Assembly (NCBI GenBank): GCA_934378195.1
Contig: CAKRPO010000007.1
Span: 21,231 to 85,230, forward strand
DNA length: 64,000 nt
From: an uncultured Blautia sp.
Lineage (GTDB): Bacteria; Bacillota; Clostridia; Lachnospirales; Lachnospiraceae
Direction: 5' to 3'
Shown here piece by piece: positions 52,496 to 61,299 of this stretch (positions within the stretch are counted from its first letter, which is position 1; each line of letters begins with the position of its first letter). The notes under the pieces were generated by a model, which worked only from the letters and a program-made list of their open reading frames with translations, was not told where the DNA came from and did no database searches. The position numbers and the translations under genes are program-made.

Positions 52496-54361
52496 ATGAG
52501 TAAAAATAAAGATGTGACAGGGCATATTCAGTGGGGAAGAATGCTGAAAAAACTCAATCCATATACAATAAAGAAAGGACTGCGTTATTTCAAGCATTAT
52601 GGACCGAAGGAATTCTGGATCCGACTTCACGAACGCTTTGAGCCTGAAGAAGTACCATATGGTCCGTGGTATGAAGCCTATGTGCCGGATGAAGAAGAGC
52701 TTGAGAGACAGCGTCGACACAGATTTTCCAGTGAACCGCTGCTGAGTGTTGCAGTTCCGGCATACCATACACCGGAGCTTTTTCTCAGACAGATGATAGA
52801 TTCTCTTCTGGCACAGACTTATCCGAACTGGGAACTGTGTATTGCCAACGGAAGTCCGGACGATGAAGCGATGAAACGGGTGCTGGATGAATACACGCAG
52901 AAAGACAGTCGTATACGTGTAAAGGAACTCAGAGAGAATCTGGGAATTGCGGGGAATACGAATGCCGCACTTGAGATGACAGAAGGAGAGTTTGCAGGAA
53001 TTCTGGATCATGATGACCTGCTTGCACCAAATGCTCTGTATGAGATTGCACGGGCACTGGAAAAGGATCCGAAGCTGGATGCAGTATATACAGATGAAGA
53101 TAAAGTGACAACGGATCTGAGCGAACATTTTCAGCCGCATCTGAAGCCGGATTTCAATCTGGATCTGCTGCGTTCCAATAACTATATCTGCCATTTTTTT
53201 GTAGTCAGACAGTCTGTGATCCGCAAGGTTGGCGGATTTAGGCAGGAGTTTGACGGAGCACAGGATCATGATTTTATTTTCCGCTGTGTGGAAGAGGCAA
53301 AGAGGATCGGACATGTTCCGGAGATACTGTATCACTGGCGGACACATAAGGCATCAACGGCAGATAATCCTGCAAGCAAAATGTATGCGTTTGAGGCCGG
53401 CAGACGTGCGATAGAGGCACATCTTAAGAGAGTGGGTGAGCTGGGAACAGTAACACATACGCCGGATCTGGGATTTTTCCGTGTACAGTATCCGGTACAG
53501 GGAGAACCGCTTGTTTCCATTATCATTCCAAATAAGGATGAGACAGAGTCCTTACGTGCATGCATTGAATCCATCCGTAAAAAGACTGTATATCCGAATT
53601 ACGAGATCATTATTGTTGAGAATAACAGTACGTCGGATGAGATTTTTAAATATTATAAAGAACTGTCAGATGATCCAAAGATCCGACTCCTTCGCTGGAA
53701 AAAGGAATTCAATTATTCTGCCATCAATAACTATGGTGTACGCCATGCGAAAGGGGATTATCTTCTCTTCCTGAATAATGATGTGACAGTCATAACAGAG
53801 GGATGGCTTTCAGAAATGCTTGGCATGTGCCAGAGAAAAGAAGTTGGAGCTGTCGGTGTGAAACTGATCTACCCGGATAATACGATTCAGCATGCAGGCT
53901 GCGTAATCGGGATTGGAGGTATCGCAGGTCATATGTTCGTAGATATGCCGGCAAACCGTACCGGTTATCTGCACAAGGCGTCGATCATCCAGGATATGAG
54001 TGCAGTGACTGCTGCATGTATGATGATGAAAAAAGAAGCTTTCGAGGAAGTTGGAGGCTTTACAGAAGAACTGTCCGTTGCATTCAATGACGTAGATCTC
54101 TGCTTGAAAGTCAGAGAGACCGGCAGACTGATCGTATATGATCCCTATGTACAGCTGTATCATATGGAATCAAAGACAAGAGGTGCCGAAGACAGTGAGA
54201 CAAAAGTACGGCGCTTTCAGGAGGAAATAGAGTATATACGATGTCATTGGATCGATATTCTGAAAAACGGAGATCCGTATTACAATAAGAACCTTTCTCT
54301 GACAAAATGGAACTACTCCCTCCGTCCGCTGAAGGGTATGAATATAAAAGACAATAAATAA
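52496..54361 (+). CDS. Double GT2 glycosyltransferase without N-terminal beta domains
   Basis: The 621-residue protein is a third paralogue of the enzymes at 42672 and 45115, but has only a short basic N-terminus before the first GT-A domain (LLSVAVPAYHTPELFLRQM, with DHDDLLAP and YTDEDK). The second domain starts at VSIIIPNKDETESLRACI and holds LNNDVTV and AVTAACMMMKKEAF. Conserved pieces EFDGAQDHDFIFRC and YHWRTHKAST show the relation. A GAGGGTG site lies upstream. The likely job is adding sugars, probably rhamnose, to the wall glycan. Confidence 0.88.
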   Translation: MSKNKDVTGHIQWGRMLKKLNPYTIKKGLRYFKHYGPKEFWIRLHERFEPEEVPYGPWYEAYVPDEEELERQRRHRFSSEPLLSVAVPAYHTPELFLRQMIDSLLAQTYPNWELCIANGSPDDEAMKRVLDEYTQKDSRIRVKELRENLGIAGNTNAALEMTEGEFAGILDHDDLLAPNALYEIARALEKDPKLDAVYTDEDKVTTDLSEHFQPHLKPDFNLDLLRSNNYICHFFVVRQSVIRKVGGFRQEFDGAQDHDFIFRCVEEAKRIGHVPEILYHWRTHKASTADNPASKMYAFEAGRRAIEAHLKRVGELGTVTHTPDLGFFRVQYPVQGEPLVSIIIPNKDETESLRACIESIRKKTVYPNYEIIIVENNSTSDEIFKYYKELSDDPKIRLLRWKKEFNYSAINNYGVRHAKGDYLLFLNNDVTVITEGWLSEMLGMCQRKEVGAVGVKLIYPDNTIQHAGCVIGIGGIAGHMFVDMPANRTGYLHKASIIQDMSAVTAACMMMKKEAFEEVGGFTEELSVAFNDVDLCLKVRETGRLIVYDPYVQLYHMESKTRGAEDSETKVRRFQEEIEYIRCHWIDILKNGDPYYNKNLSLTKWNYSLRPLKGMNIKDNK

Positions 54362-54366
54362 AGGAA

Positions 54367-54390
54367 ACTGTGAACGGAGTGAGCAGTGAC
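54367..54390. repeat. Copy of the dispersed repeat, inverted relative to 7912
   Basis: ACTGTGAACGGAGTGAGCAGTGAC; its reverse complement matches the left half at 7912-7934 (GTTACTGTTCACTCCGTTCACAG) except at two positions. It lies just before the next GT gene. Confidence 0.7.
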
Positions 54391-54408
54391 AGACAGATAG
54401 GAGAAAAT

Positions 54409-55362
54409 ATGGAAGTATCGGTGGTCATACCGAATTTTAATGGAATTGCGTTTCTGGATAGCGTTCTGGGCAGTCTGGAAGGGCAGACACTGAAAAATTT
54501 CGAAGTGATTCTGGTGGACAATGGATCTTCGGATGGAAGCTGTTCTTTTGTGACAGCCAATTATCCGTGGGTACACATTATTGAACTGCCGGATAATTTT
54601 GGATTCTGCAGGGCAGTCAATGAAGGAATAAAAGCAGCCAAAGCACCATATGTACTGCTTCTGAATAACGATACAGAAGTGACGGAAGATTTTGTAGAGC
54701 AGATGCTGCTGGCGATAAGAAGACACAAGAAAGCTTTTTCCTGTGCTGCAAGAATGGTGCAGTACCATGACAGAGACAAACTGGATGATGCAGGCAATTA
54801 TTATTGCGCGCTGGGCTGGTCTTTTGCCCGGGGCAAGGGAAAGGATATTGAACAGTATCAGAAAGAAGAGAAGATTTTTTCCGCTTGCGGAGGCGCGGCA
54901 ATCTACCGCAAAAAAATCATGGAAAAGATCGGATATTTTGATGAGGAGCATTTTGCATATCTGGAGGATACAGATATCGGATATCGTGCAAGAATCTATG
55001 GTTATGAGAACTGGTATGCACCGGATGCCATCGTATATCATGTAGGAAGCGGAACGAGCGGATCCAGGTACAATCATTTTAAGACGCGTTATTCTTCCCG
55101 GAATAATGTATATCTGATCTATAAGAATATGCCGTTGCTTCAGATCATTCTGAATCTTCCGTTTCTGGCAGCAGGATTTCTGATCAAGTTTCTGTTTTTT
55201 GCTGTCAAGGGAATGGGAAAAGAGTACCTGGCGGGAATCAAAAATGGATTTTCCATCAGCAGTCATCACAAAAAAGTACCATTCAGATTCAGACACATTC
55301 CAAATTACTGTGTGATACAGCTGGAACTCTGGGCAAATATATTCCGCAGATTTCGTGGATAA
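54409..55362 (+). CDS. GT2 glycosyltransferase, rhamnosyltransferase-like
   Basis: The 317-residue protein starts at the ATG at 54409, with TAGGAG six bases before; the frame is open further upstream but that part is repeat sequence. It has a GT-A domain: VSVVIPNFNGIAFLDSVLG, LVDNGSSDGS, LLNNDTEV and the acceptor-side acid region LEDTDIGYRARIYG. A hydrophobic segment near the C-terminus (about residues 243-268) may anchor it. The architecture matches WbbL-like rhamnosyltransferases. It ends the transcription unit that begins at 52413. Confidence 0.88.
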   Translation: MEVSVVIPNFNGIAFLDSVLGSLEGQTLKNFEVILVDNGSSDGSCSFVTANYPWVHIIELPDNFGFCRAVNEGIKAAKAPYVLLLNNDTEVTEDFVEQMLLAIRRHKKAFSCAARMVQYHDRDKLDDAGNYYCALGWSFARGKGKDIEQYQKEEKIFSACGGAAIYRKKIMEKIGYFDEEHFAYLEDTDIGYRARIYGYENWYAPDAIVYHVGSGTSGSRYNHFKTRYSSRNNVYLIYKNMPLLQIILNLPFLAAGFLIKFLFFAVKGMGKEYLAGIKNGFSISSHHKKVPFRFRHIPNYCVIQLELWANIFRRFRG

Positions 55363-55377
55363 AACGAAAATGCTTTT

Positions 55378-55389
55378 GTGAACAGTAAC
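55378..55389. repeat. Copy of the dispersed GTGAACAGTAAC repeat
   Basis: Exact GTGAACAGTAAC, 16 bases after the stop of the preceding glycosyltransferase gene. Confidence 0.65.
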
Positions 55390-55439
55390 ATCGATTTTAC
55401 AGGGTTTTATGAAAATTTAATAAAATAAAAATTAAGATT

Positions 55440-55469
55440 TTGTTGCTTTTGAAGAGTAACTATTATAAT
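55440..55469 (+). promoter_or_regulatory. Promoter of the sugar-transferase / LCP operon
   Basis: TTGTTG (55440-55445) and TATAAT (55464-55469), spacer 18; an alternative -35 TTGCTT (55443) gives a spacer of 15. The sequence between 55390 and 55440 is A/T-rich, like an UP element. Confidence 0.6.
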
Positions 55470-55564
55470 ATAGACGTGGCTGTCCGGGGATATCAGGGAA
55501 GATAACGGACATTTCTGGCAGCTATAATCAGAAAACAATTGGAAATGAATAGAGGTGGCAGAAG

Positions 55565-56968
55565 TTGATTCAGGATAATCAGAAGAATTTCAGTCGTCTT
55601 CAGATGCTGATTGACGCTATTGTCATTGCTGTTACCTACGTGCTTGCCTGGATGATCCGTTTTATCGGGCCATTTGCATATTCTGCAGTCCGGGCGCTTG
55701 CTTTTGAAGAGTATATGTTTGCTCTGATATTTATCATACCGGGATATCTGCTTTTGTATCAGGCATTTACACTGTATGAACCGTTGCATATGCAGGGGCG
55801 CAGGCTGGTTCTTGCGAATATCATTAAGGCAAATGTACTTGGACTTCTGTTGGTCGTATTCAGTTTGTATATGATGGGAGAATCTGATTTCTCCCGAATG
55901 ACTGTATATATTTTCTGCGTGATCAATATTCTGGCAGAATGGGGAGTCCGGCTTCTTGTTTTTTCCATGCTGCGCAATATGCGAAAGCGTGGACTGAATC
56001 AGAAGCAGATGATACTGGTAGGTTACAGCCGTGCGGCGGAAGAATACATTGACAGGATCCAGCAGAATCCACAGTGGGGATATGTTGTAAGAGGAATCCT
56101 GGATGACAATGTTCCTGCGGGAACAGTATATAATGGAATCAAAGTGATCGGGCGCATTGCGAATCTTTCTGTAATACTTCCTGCCAACAGACTGGATGAG
56201 ATTGCGATCACTCTGGGACTGAGTGAGTACTATCGTCTGGAAGAGATTGTCGGAATGTGCGAGAAGTCCGGTGTGCATACCAAATTTATACCGGATTACA
56301 ACAAAATCATTCCAACGAAGCCATATACAGAAGATATTCTGGGACTTCCGGTGATCAATATCCGTTATGTTCCCCTGAGCAATACGTTTAATGCGATGGT
56401 CAAGAGAGCGATGGATATTGTGGGATCGATCATGGCAATCATTGTTTCTTCACCGGTCATGTTTCTGATGTGTATCCTCATTAAGCTGACATCGCCGGGA
56501 CCGCTTATATATAAGCAGGAGCGAGTGGGACTTCACAATAAGACATTCTGGATGTATAAGTTCCGTTCGATGGAGATTCAGCCGGAGGCAGAAGAGAAGA
56601 AGGCATGGACGGTCAAGAATGATCCGAGAGTTACAGAAATCGGCAGATTTATGAGACGGACCAGTATTGATGAACTTCCTCAGCTGTTTAATATTCTGAG
56701 GGGAGATATGAGTCTGGTCGGACCGAGACCGGAGCGACCGTTCTTTGTTGAGAAATTCAGGGAAGAGATTCCAAGATATATGGTAAAACATCAGGTGCGT
56801 CCGGGGCTGACCGGATGGGCACAGGTAAATGGATACAGAGGTGATACCTCGATCCGCAAACGAATTGACTGTGATTTGTATTATATAGAGAACTGGTCGA
56901 TTGGATTTGACATCAAGATATTGTTTCTGACGATTTTCAAAGGATTCATAAATAAAAACGCATATTAA
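55565..56968 (+). CDS. Undecaprenyl-phosphate sugar phosphotransferase (WcaJ/CpsE type)
   Basis: This enzyme starts glycan synthesis by moving a sugar-1-phosphate from a nucleotide to undecaprenyl phosphate. The 467-residue protein begins at a TTG with AGAGGTGG upstream. It has four N-terminal membrane helices, a CoA-binding-like domain (MILVGYSRAAEEYIDRI), a fifth hydrophobic segment (MDIVGSIMAIIVSSPVMFL) and the catalytic domain with KFRSM, SIDELPQLFNILRGDMSLVG, PRPERP and GLTGWAQVNGYRGD. The sugar, perhaps glucose or galactose, cannot be read from the sequence. It forms an operon with the LCP gene. Confidence 0.94.
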   Translation: MIQDNQKNFSRLQMLIDAIVIAVTYVLAWMIRFIGPFAYSAVRALAFEEYMFALIFIIPGYLLLYQAFTLYEPLHMQGRRLVLANIIKANVLGLLLVVFSLYMMGESDFSRMTVYIFCVINILAEWGVRLLVFSMLRNMRKRGLNQKQMILVGYSRAAEEYIDRIQQNPQWGYVVRGILDDNVPAGTVYNGIKVIGRIANLSVILPANRLDEIAITLGLSEYYRLEEIVGMCEKSGVHTKFIPDYNKIIPTKPYTEDILGLPVINIRYVPLSNTFNAMVKRAMDIVGSIMAIIVSSPVMFLMCILIKLTSPGPLIYKQERVGLHNKTFWMYKFRSMEIQPEAEEKKAWTVKNDPRVTEIGRFMRRTSIDELPQLFNILRGDMSLVGPRPERPFFVEKFREEIPRYMVKHQVRPGLTGWAQVNGYRGDTSIRKRIDCDLYYIENWSIGFDIKILFLTIFKGFINKNAY

Positions 56969-56985
56969 AGATAAGGGGAGAAAAG

Positions 56986-58494
56986 ATGGCAAGACCTAAG
57001 TCAAAAACAAAAAAGATACTATTTGCTGTTGAAATTGTTGTTCTTCTGCTGTTTATCGGTGGTCTTTATGTATATGGACAGCTGAACTCCAAACTGGATA
57101 AGATCAATCAGCCGGTTCTGGATGACAGTAAGATCAAGGTAAACCAGGAAGTTCAGGATTCTATCGATGCACAGGAATCAACGCTGACAGGCTATACGAC
57201 ATATGCACTGTTTGGTATTGACCACCGTGACAAGAATACTGCCCTGGGTGGAGAGAACAGTGATACGATCATCATTGCAAGTGTAAACAATGACACAAAA
57301 GATGTGAAGCTCGTTTCTGTATATCGAGATACACTTCTCAATCTTGGCAATGATACCTATTCCAAGGCAAATGCGGCATATGCTTATGGTGAAGCAGAGC
57401 AGGCGATCACCATGCTGAACACAAACCTTGACCTGAATATTTCAGAGTATGCAACAGTAAACTTCAATGCACTGACAACGATCATTGACGATCTTGGTGG
57501 TCTGGATATGCCAATGTCCTATGCGGAAATTGTTCATATGAACAACTACTGTGTTGAAACATCTGAAGAAACCGGTAAAGATTATACACCGATTGAACTG
57601 CCGGAGCGTCCGGATGATATCGAAAAGATTCAGTATACCTATCATCTGAATGGTGTACAGGCTACTTCCTACTGTCGTATTCGTTATACAGCAAGTCTGG
57701 ATATGGGACGTACAGAAAGACAGAGACGAGTGATTCAGATGATCGTAAGCAAGGCGAAATCAGCAGGTCTTGGTAAGATCTTTACGATTATGGATGATGT
57801 GTTCCCGATGGTAACTACTTCTATGGATAAGACGGAGATCCTTCAGCTTCTTCCGTCTCTGATCGGTTACAGCATCGATGATACGACTGGCTTCCCGACA
57901 TCCTACAAATTCTCAAATGTCAAGGGAAGTATTATCGTTCCGACTTCTCTGGAAACAAATGTTGTCGAACTGCATAAGTTCCTTTATGGAGATGAGGCAT
58001 ATACTCCATCTGCAACAGTAAAAGCAAACAGCGAAAAGATTCTTGAGATCGTCGGTGGTGAAGGAAGTCTTGACGAGACACAGACTACTGTTGAAGAAAA
58101 CTCTGCAAATGATACTGTCATTTTCGAGAACAATGGAGGCGGATGGTCTGATACCAGTGGCGGCAGTGATGATTCTGACGACAGTGGAAGCACCGGAGGC
58201 GGCGATTATAATTATGATGGTTCAGATAATACCGGTGGAGGCGGCGACTCGGATTACGATAATAGTGGAAACACTGGAAGCGGCGACTCGGATTACGATA
58301 ATAGTGGAAACACTGGAGGTGGCGATTCGGGTTACGATGGTTCGGATAATACCGGTGGCGATGATTCCGGAAATACCGGCGGAGACGATTCCGGAAATAC
58401 CGGTGATGATGGCTCTGGCGGCGATATCATTGACGAGGGCAGCGGAGACGAAGGTGGTACAGCTGAGCAGACAGGCGCCCCGAGTGAAGCATAA
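56986..58494 (+). CDS. LytR-CpsA-Psr (LCP) family wall-glycan ligase
   Basis: LCP enzymes transfer undecaprenyl-linked glycans to peptidoglycan. The 502-residue protein has a basic N-terminus and membrane anchor (about residues 9-28), then the LCP domain with FGIDHRDKNT, SDTIIIASVNNDTKDVKLVSV in two parts followed by RDT, and RIRYTASLDMGRTERQRRVI. From about residue 350 the tail is Glu/Asp/Ser and then Gly/Asp/Asn/Ser/Thr-rich with short repeats and ends in GTAEQTGAPSEA. It follows the initiating sugar transferase by 17 bases, so first and last steps are co-expressed. Confidence 0.93.
   Translation: MARPKSKTKKILFAVEIVVLLLFIGGLYVYGQLNSKLDKINQPVLDDSKIKVNQEVQDSIDAQESTLTGYTTYALFGIDHRDKNTALGGENSDTIIIASVNNDTKDVKLVSVYRDTLLNLGNDTYSKANAAYAYGEAEQAITMLNTNLDLNISEYATVNFNALTTIIDDLGGLDMPMSYAEIVHMNNYCVETSEETGKDYTPIELPERPDDIEKIQYTYHLNGVQATSYCRIRYTASLDMGRTERQRRVIQMIVSKAKSAGLGKIFTIMDDVFPMVTTSMDKTEILQLLPSLIGYSIDDTTGFPTSYKFSNVKGSIIVPTSLETNVVELHKFLYGDEAYTPSATVKANSEKILEIVGGEGSLDETQTTVEENSANDTVIFENNGGGWSDTSGGSDDSDDSGSTGGGDYNYDGSDNTGGGGDSDYDNSGNTGSGDSDYDNSGNTGGGDSGYDGSDNTGGDDSGNTGGDDSGNTGDDGSGGDIIDEGSGDEGGTAEQTGAPSEA
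58243..58320 (+). repeat. Two identical-phase 39-base repeats in the LCP tail
   Basis: Units 58243-58281 and 58282-58320 are nearly identical and encode GDSDYDNSGNTG plus one residue; a third, diverged unit and a 24-base GATTCCGGAAATACCGG repeat follow. The repeats keep the frame. Confidence 0.85.
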
Positions 58495-58500
58495 GAATTG

Positions 58501-58516
58501 TTACTGTGAACAGTAA
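58501..58516. repeat. Palindromic copy of the dispersed repeat
   Basis: TTACTGT-ga-ACAGTAA, directly after the LCP stop, is a compact form of the GTGAACAGTAAC family. Confidence 0.65.
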
Positions 58517-58541
58517 TTAAGAAGTTCATAATGACTTATTC

Positions 58542-58575
58542 AGAAGGGAATTTCTCGTTGAAGAAATTCCCTTCT
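58542..58575 (+). terminator. Terminator after the LCP gene
   Basis: Perfect arms AGAAGGGAATTTCT / AGAAATTCCCTTCT with a 6-base loop, followed by TCTGTT; the T-run is short. Confidence 0.7.
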
Positions 58576-58617
58576 TCTGTTACCATACAATCATAAAGAG
58601 ATATAAAGGGAGAACTT

Positions 58618-59544
58618 ATGGAGAACATAAAAGTAGATGTGATCATTCCGACATACCATCCGGGAAGGGAATTTTCTGCATTACTTGATCGTCTTATGAA
58701 ACAGACGATGCCAGTACATCGGATCATTGTAATGAATACGGAAGAGGCATTCTGGAAGAAGGAATCAGAAGAGAAATATCCTGTCCTGGAAGTGCATCAT
58801 CTGAAAAAAACAGACTTTGATCATGGCAGGACGCGCGCACAGGCAGCAGAGATGTCCGAGGCAGATGTCATGATCTTCATGACACAGGATGCAATGCCGG
58901 CAGATAAAGAACTGGTAAAAAGACTTGTCTGTGCACTGACACAGGATGATAAGATCGCAGCTGCATATGCCAGACAGCTGCCGAACGCAGACTGCAGCTT
59001 TGTAGAACGATATACAAGATCATTTAATTATCCGGAAACATCCGTTGTCAAGACCAAAGATGATCTGCCGGTCTACGGAATCAAGACTTTTTTCTGCTCG
59101 AATGTATGCGCAGCTTACAGGCGGGATATTTATCTGGAGATGGGCGGATTTGTAAAACGGGCAATTTTTAATGAAGATATGATCTATGCGGGAAGACTGA
59201 TACAGGAAGGGTATGGGATTGCGTATGCGGCAGATGCAAAGGTGATCCATTCACATAATTATTCCTGTATGCAGCAGTTTCACAGGAACTTTGATCTTGG
59301 AGTATCACAGGCTGAACATCCGGAGATTTTTGAAGGCGTGCCATCTGAAGGGGAAGGAGTCAAACTTGTAAAAAAGACGATTAGCTATCTGTTCCGAAAG
59401 GGAAAAATCTGGTTGATCCCGGGTGTGATCCTGCAGTCCGGATGTAAATATGCCGGTTATCTTGCAGGCAAAAAATACCGGAAACTTCCACGCAAAATGA
59501 TCCTCTGGTGTACGATGAACAGGGAATATTGGAAAGACCTTTAA
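58618..59544 (+). CDS. GT2 glycosyltransferase, rhamnosyltransferase-like
   Basis: The 308-residue protein has a GT-A domain: VDVIIPTYHPGREFSALLD, KTDFDHGRTRAQAAEMS, and FMTQDAMP, a pattern seen in RfbN-like rhamnosyltransferases, then YGIKTFFCSNVCAAYRRD and FNEDMIYAGRLIQEGY with the probable catalytic acid. The C-terminal 60 residues are basic with a weak hydrophobic stretch. AAAGGGAGAA precedes the ATG. It is the last glycan gene of the region and lies between the LCP gene and htrA. Confidence 0.87.
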   Translation: MENIKVDVIIPTYHPGREFSALLDRLMKQTMPVHRIIVMNTEEAFWKKESEEKYPVLEVHHLKKTDFDHGRTRAQAAEMSEADVMIFMTQDAMPADKELVKRLVCALTQDDKIAAAYARQLPNADCSFVERYTRSFNYPETSVVKTKDDLPVYGIKTFFCSNVCAAYRRDIYLEMGGFVKRAIFNEDMIYAGRLIQEGYGIAYAADAKVIHSHNYSCMQQFHRNFDLGVSQAEHPEIFEGVPSEGEGVKLVKKTISYLFRKGKIWLIPGVILQSGCKYAGYLAGKKYRKLPRKMILWCTMNREYWKDL

Positions 59545-59639
59545 CACACGGTTTTTTAAAGGAGTTGTCACATTTTGAACACAATTGACTGATAAACTGT
59601 TTTCATAAAATAAAAAGAGAAAAAGAAAGGAGCACAGGC

Positions 59640-61112
59640 ATGGATAACGAAAGAAATTGGAATCTGAATGCTCCGCAGAATGATACAGAAGACAGTCGGC
59701 AAAATGAACCGCCGAGATATGGACATTATCGCATGCACCAGAGTACAGATCCAGATATCGAACAGAAAACGCAACGGGAAAAGAAGAAACGTCGCAGTGG
59801 TGGAAAGAGACTGGTTTCTACTATTTCTCTTGCAGTCGTATTTGGACTGGTAGCAGGCGTTGTATTTCAGGGTGTGAATTATGTGGCAGACCAGTTTCTT
59901 ATGACAGATGTACAGGATACAGAGACACAGATAGAGACGGCACAGCTTGCGGTGGATGCTTCAGCAGATGGCAGTTCGACAGATGATGCAGCAGAAACTG
60001 CAGATACTTCAGCTTCGATTTCACAGAGTGGTTCTGTGGCAGAGGTTGCAGAGGCTGCAATGCCTACCGTAGTAGCCATCACATCTGTCAGTGTACAGGA
60101 AATTCCGAATTATTTTCGTGCATTTGGATTTGGATATGGAACACAGCAATATTCCAGTGAGGGAAGTGGATCAGGAATCATCGTTGGAGAGAATGATGAT
60201 GAGCTCCTGATAGCAACGAACAATCATGTAGTATCCGGAGCTACGACATTGAGCGTATGTTTTGTTGGAAATGATGTGGCGAATGCGGAAGAAGAAACAG
60301 TAGACATGTCTCAGAATGATGGGGACGTCAACGTAGAAGATGCTGTCAGTGCCAAGATCAAGGGAACAGATGAAGCTAATGATCTGGCAGTGGTAGCAGT
60401 ACAGAAGTCTGATATTCCGGAAGATACACTTTCACAGATCAAGATTGCACAGCTTGGCAATTCTGATGATCTGAAGGTCGGAGAACAGGTTGTTGCCATA
60501 GGTAATGCACTTGGTTATGGACAATCAGTTACTTCCGGATGGATCAGTGCACTGAACAGAAGTATTTCCACAGATGACGGAACGAGTTCGGGACTTATCC
60601 AGACAGATGCAGCAATCAACCCTGGTAACAGTGGTGGAGCACTTTTGAATATGCAGGGAGAAGTCATTGGTATCAATTCAGCGAAGTATGCAGACAGCGC
60701 AGTTGAGGGAATGGGATATGCAATCCCGATCTCCAAAGCACAGCCAATTCTGGAAAATCTGATGAATCGCCAGACAAGAGATAAAGTGGATTCTGATAAT
60801 GCAGGATATCTTGGAGTAGTACCGGCGGATCTTTCTACAGAGGCGATTCAGATGTATGATATGCCGGTGGGGGCATTTGTGATCCGCGTAGAAAAGAATT
60901 CAGCAGCGGGAGATGCCGGTATTCAGAAGGGCGATATTATCACAGGCTTTGACGGTCAGACGATCAGCGGCAAAGATGAGCTGGAAAGCAAACTTGCCTA
61001 TTATGCAGCCGGTGAGACAGTGGATGTTGTGGTCTCAAGAGCCGATAATGGAGAATATGTAGAAAAGACTTTCCAGGTGACATTGGGCAGCAGAGATGGA
61101 ACCGGTCAATGA
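59640..61112 (+). CDS. htrA: HtrA/DegP-like membrane serine protease with PDZ domain
   Basis: HtrA proteases degrade misfolded envelope proteins. The 490-residue protein has a polar basic N-terminus, one membrane helix (about residues 59-82), a Ser/Thr/Asp-rich linker, a trypsin-like domain with triad H196 (NNHVVSG), D248 (ANDLAVV) and S331 (NPGNSGGAL), and a C-terminal PDZ domain (from about residue 390; QKGDIITGFDGQTISG). AAAGGAGC precedes the ATG. Upstream, 59545-59639 is A/T-rich with TTGACT (59585) and TAAAAT (59606) only 15 bases apart, a poor promoter candidate. Confidence 0.95.
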   Translation: MDNERNWNLNAPQNDTEDSRQNEPPRYGHYRMHQSTDPDIEQKTQREKKKRRSGGKRLVSTISLAVVFGLVAGVVFQGVNYVADQFLMTDVQDTETQIETAQLAVDASADGSSTDDAAETADTSASISQSGSVAEVAEAAMPTVVAITSVSVQEIPNYFRAFGFGYGTQQYSSEGSGSGIIVGENDDELLIATNNHVVSGATTLSVCFVGNDVANAEEETVDMSQNDGDVNVEDAVSAKIKGTDEANDLAVVAVQKSDIPEDTLSQIKIAQLGNSDDLKVGEQVVAIGNALGYGQSVTSGWISALNRSISTDDGTSSGLIQTDAAINPGNSGGALLNMQGEVIGINSAKYADSAVEGMGYAIPISKAQPILENLMNRQTRDKVDSDNAGYLGVVPADLSTEAIQMYDMPVGAFVIRVEKNSAAGDAGIQKGDIITGFDGQTISGKDELESKLAYYAAGETVDVVVSRADNGEYVEKTFQVTLGSRDGTGQ

Positions 61113-61144
61113 GAAACGGAACCATGAATTTATAAAAACTTTAG

Positions 61145-61172
61145 TTTACACTTTAACAGGTTATGATATAAT
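61145..61172 (+). promoter_or_regulatory. Promoter of the clpX-like operon
   Basis: TTTACA (61145-61150) and TATAAT (61167-61172), spacer 16. Transcription would begin within or just before the inverted repeat described next. Confidence 0.75.
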
Positions 61173-61173
61173 G

Positions 61174-61220
61174 AACGCATAGATCAGAAAAGGCAACCAG
61201 CACTTTTGGGTCTGTGCGTT
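61174..61220 (+). promoter_or_regulatory. Leader hairpin before the clpX-like gene
   Basis: AACGCATAGATC (61174-61185) pairs with GGTCTGTGCGTT (61209-61220): 12 pairs including two G-T, with a 23-base loop. It sits at the predicted 5' end of the mRNA, 80 bases before the start codon. No long T-run follows, so it may stabilise the message or regulate it rather than terminate. Confidence 0.55.
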
Positions 61221-61299
61221 CTTTATATCCTGTGAGTGGATGATATGTGTAAGAAGAACAGTTGAATAAAAATAATCATTTAGTTGGTAAGGAGTTTAT

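Noticed and set aside
54370..54408. Upstream in-frame start for the glycosyltransferase at 54409
   Set aside because: These bases are mainly the dispersed repeat, and the ATG at 54409 has a good ribosome site and begins with the family motif.
58043..58516. A 157-residue frame over the LCP tail
   Set aside because: It results from the repeat-rich tail of the LCP gene read in another frame; its composition (Ile, Thr, Ala, Val repeats) follows the DNA repeats.
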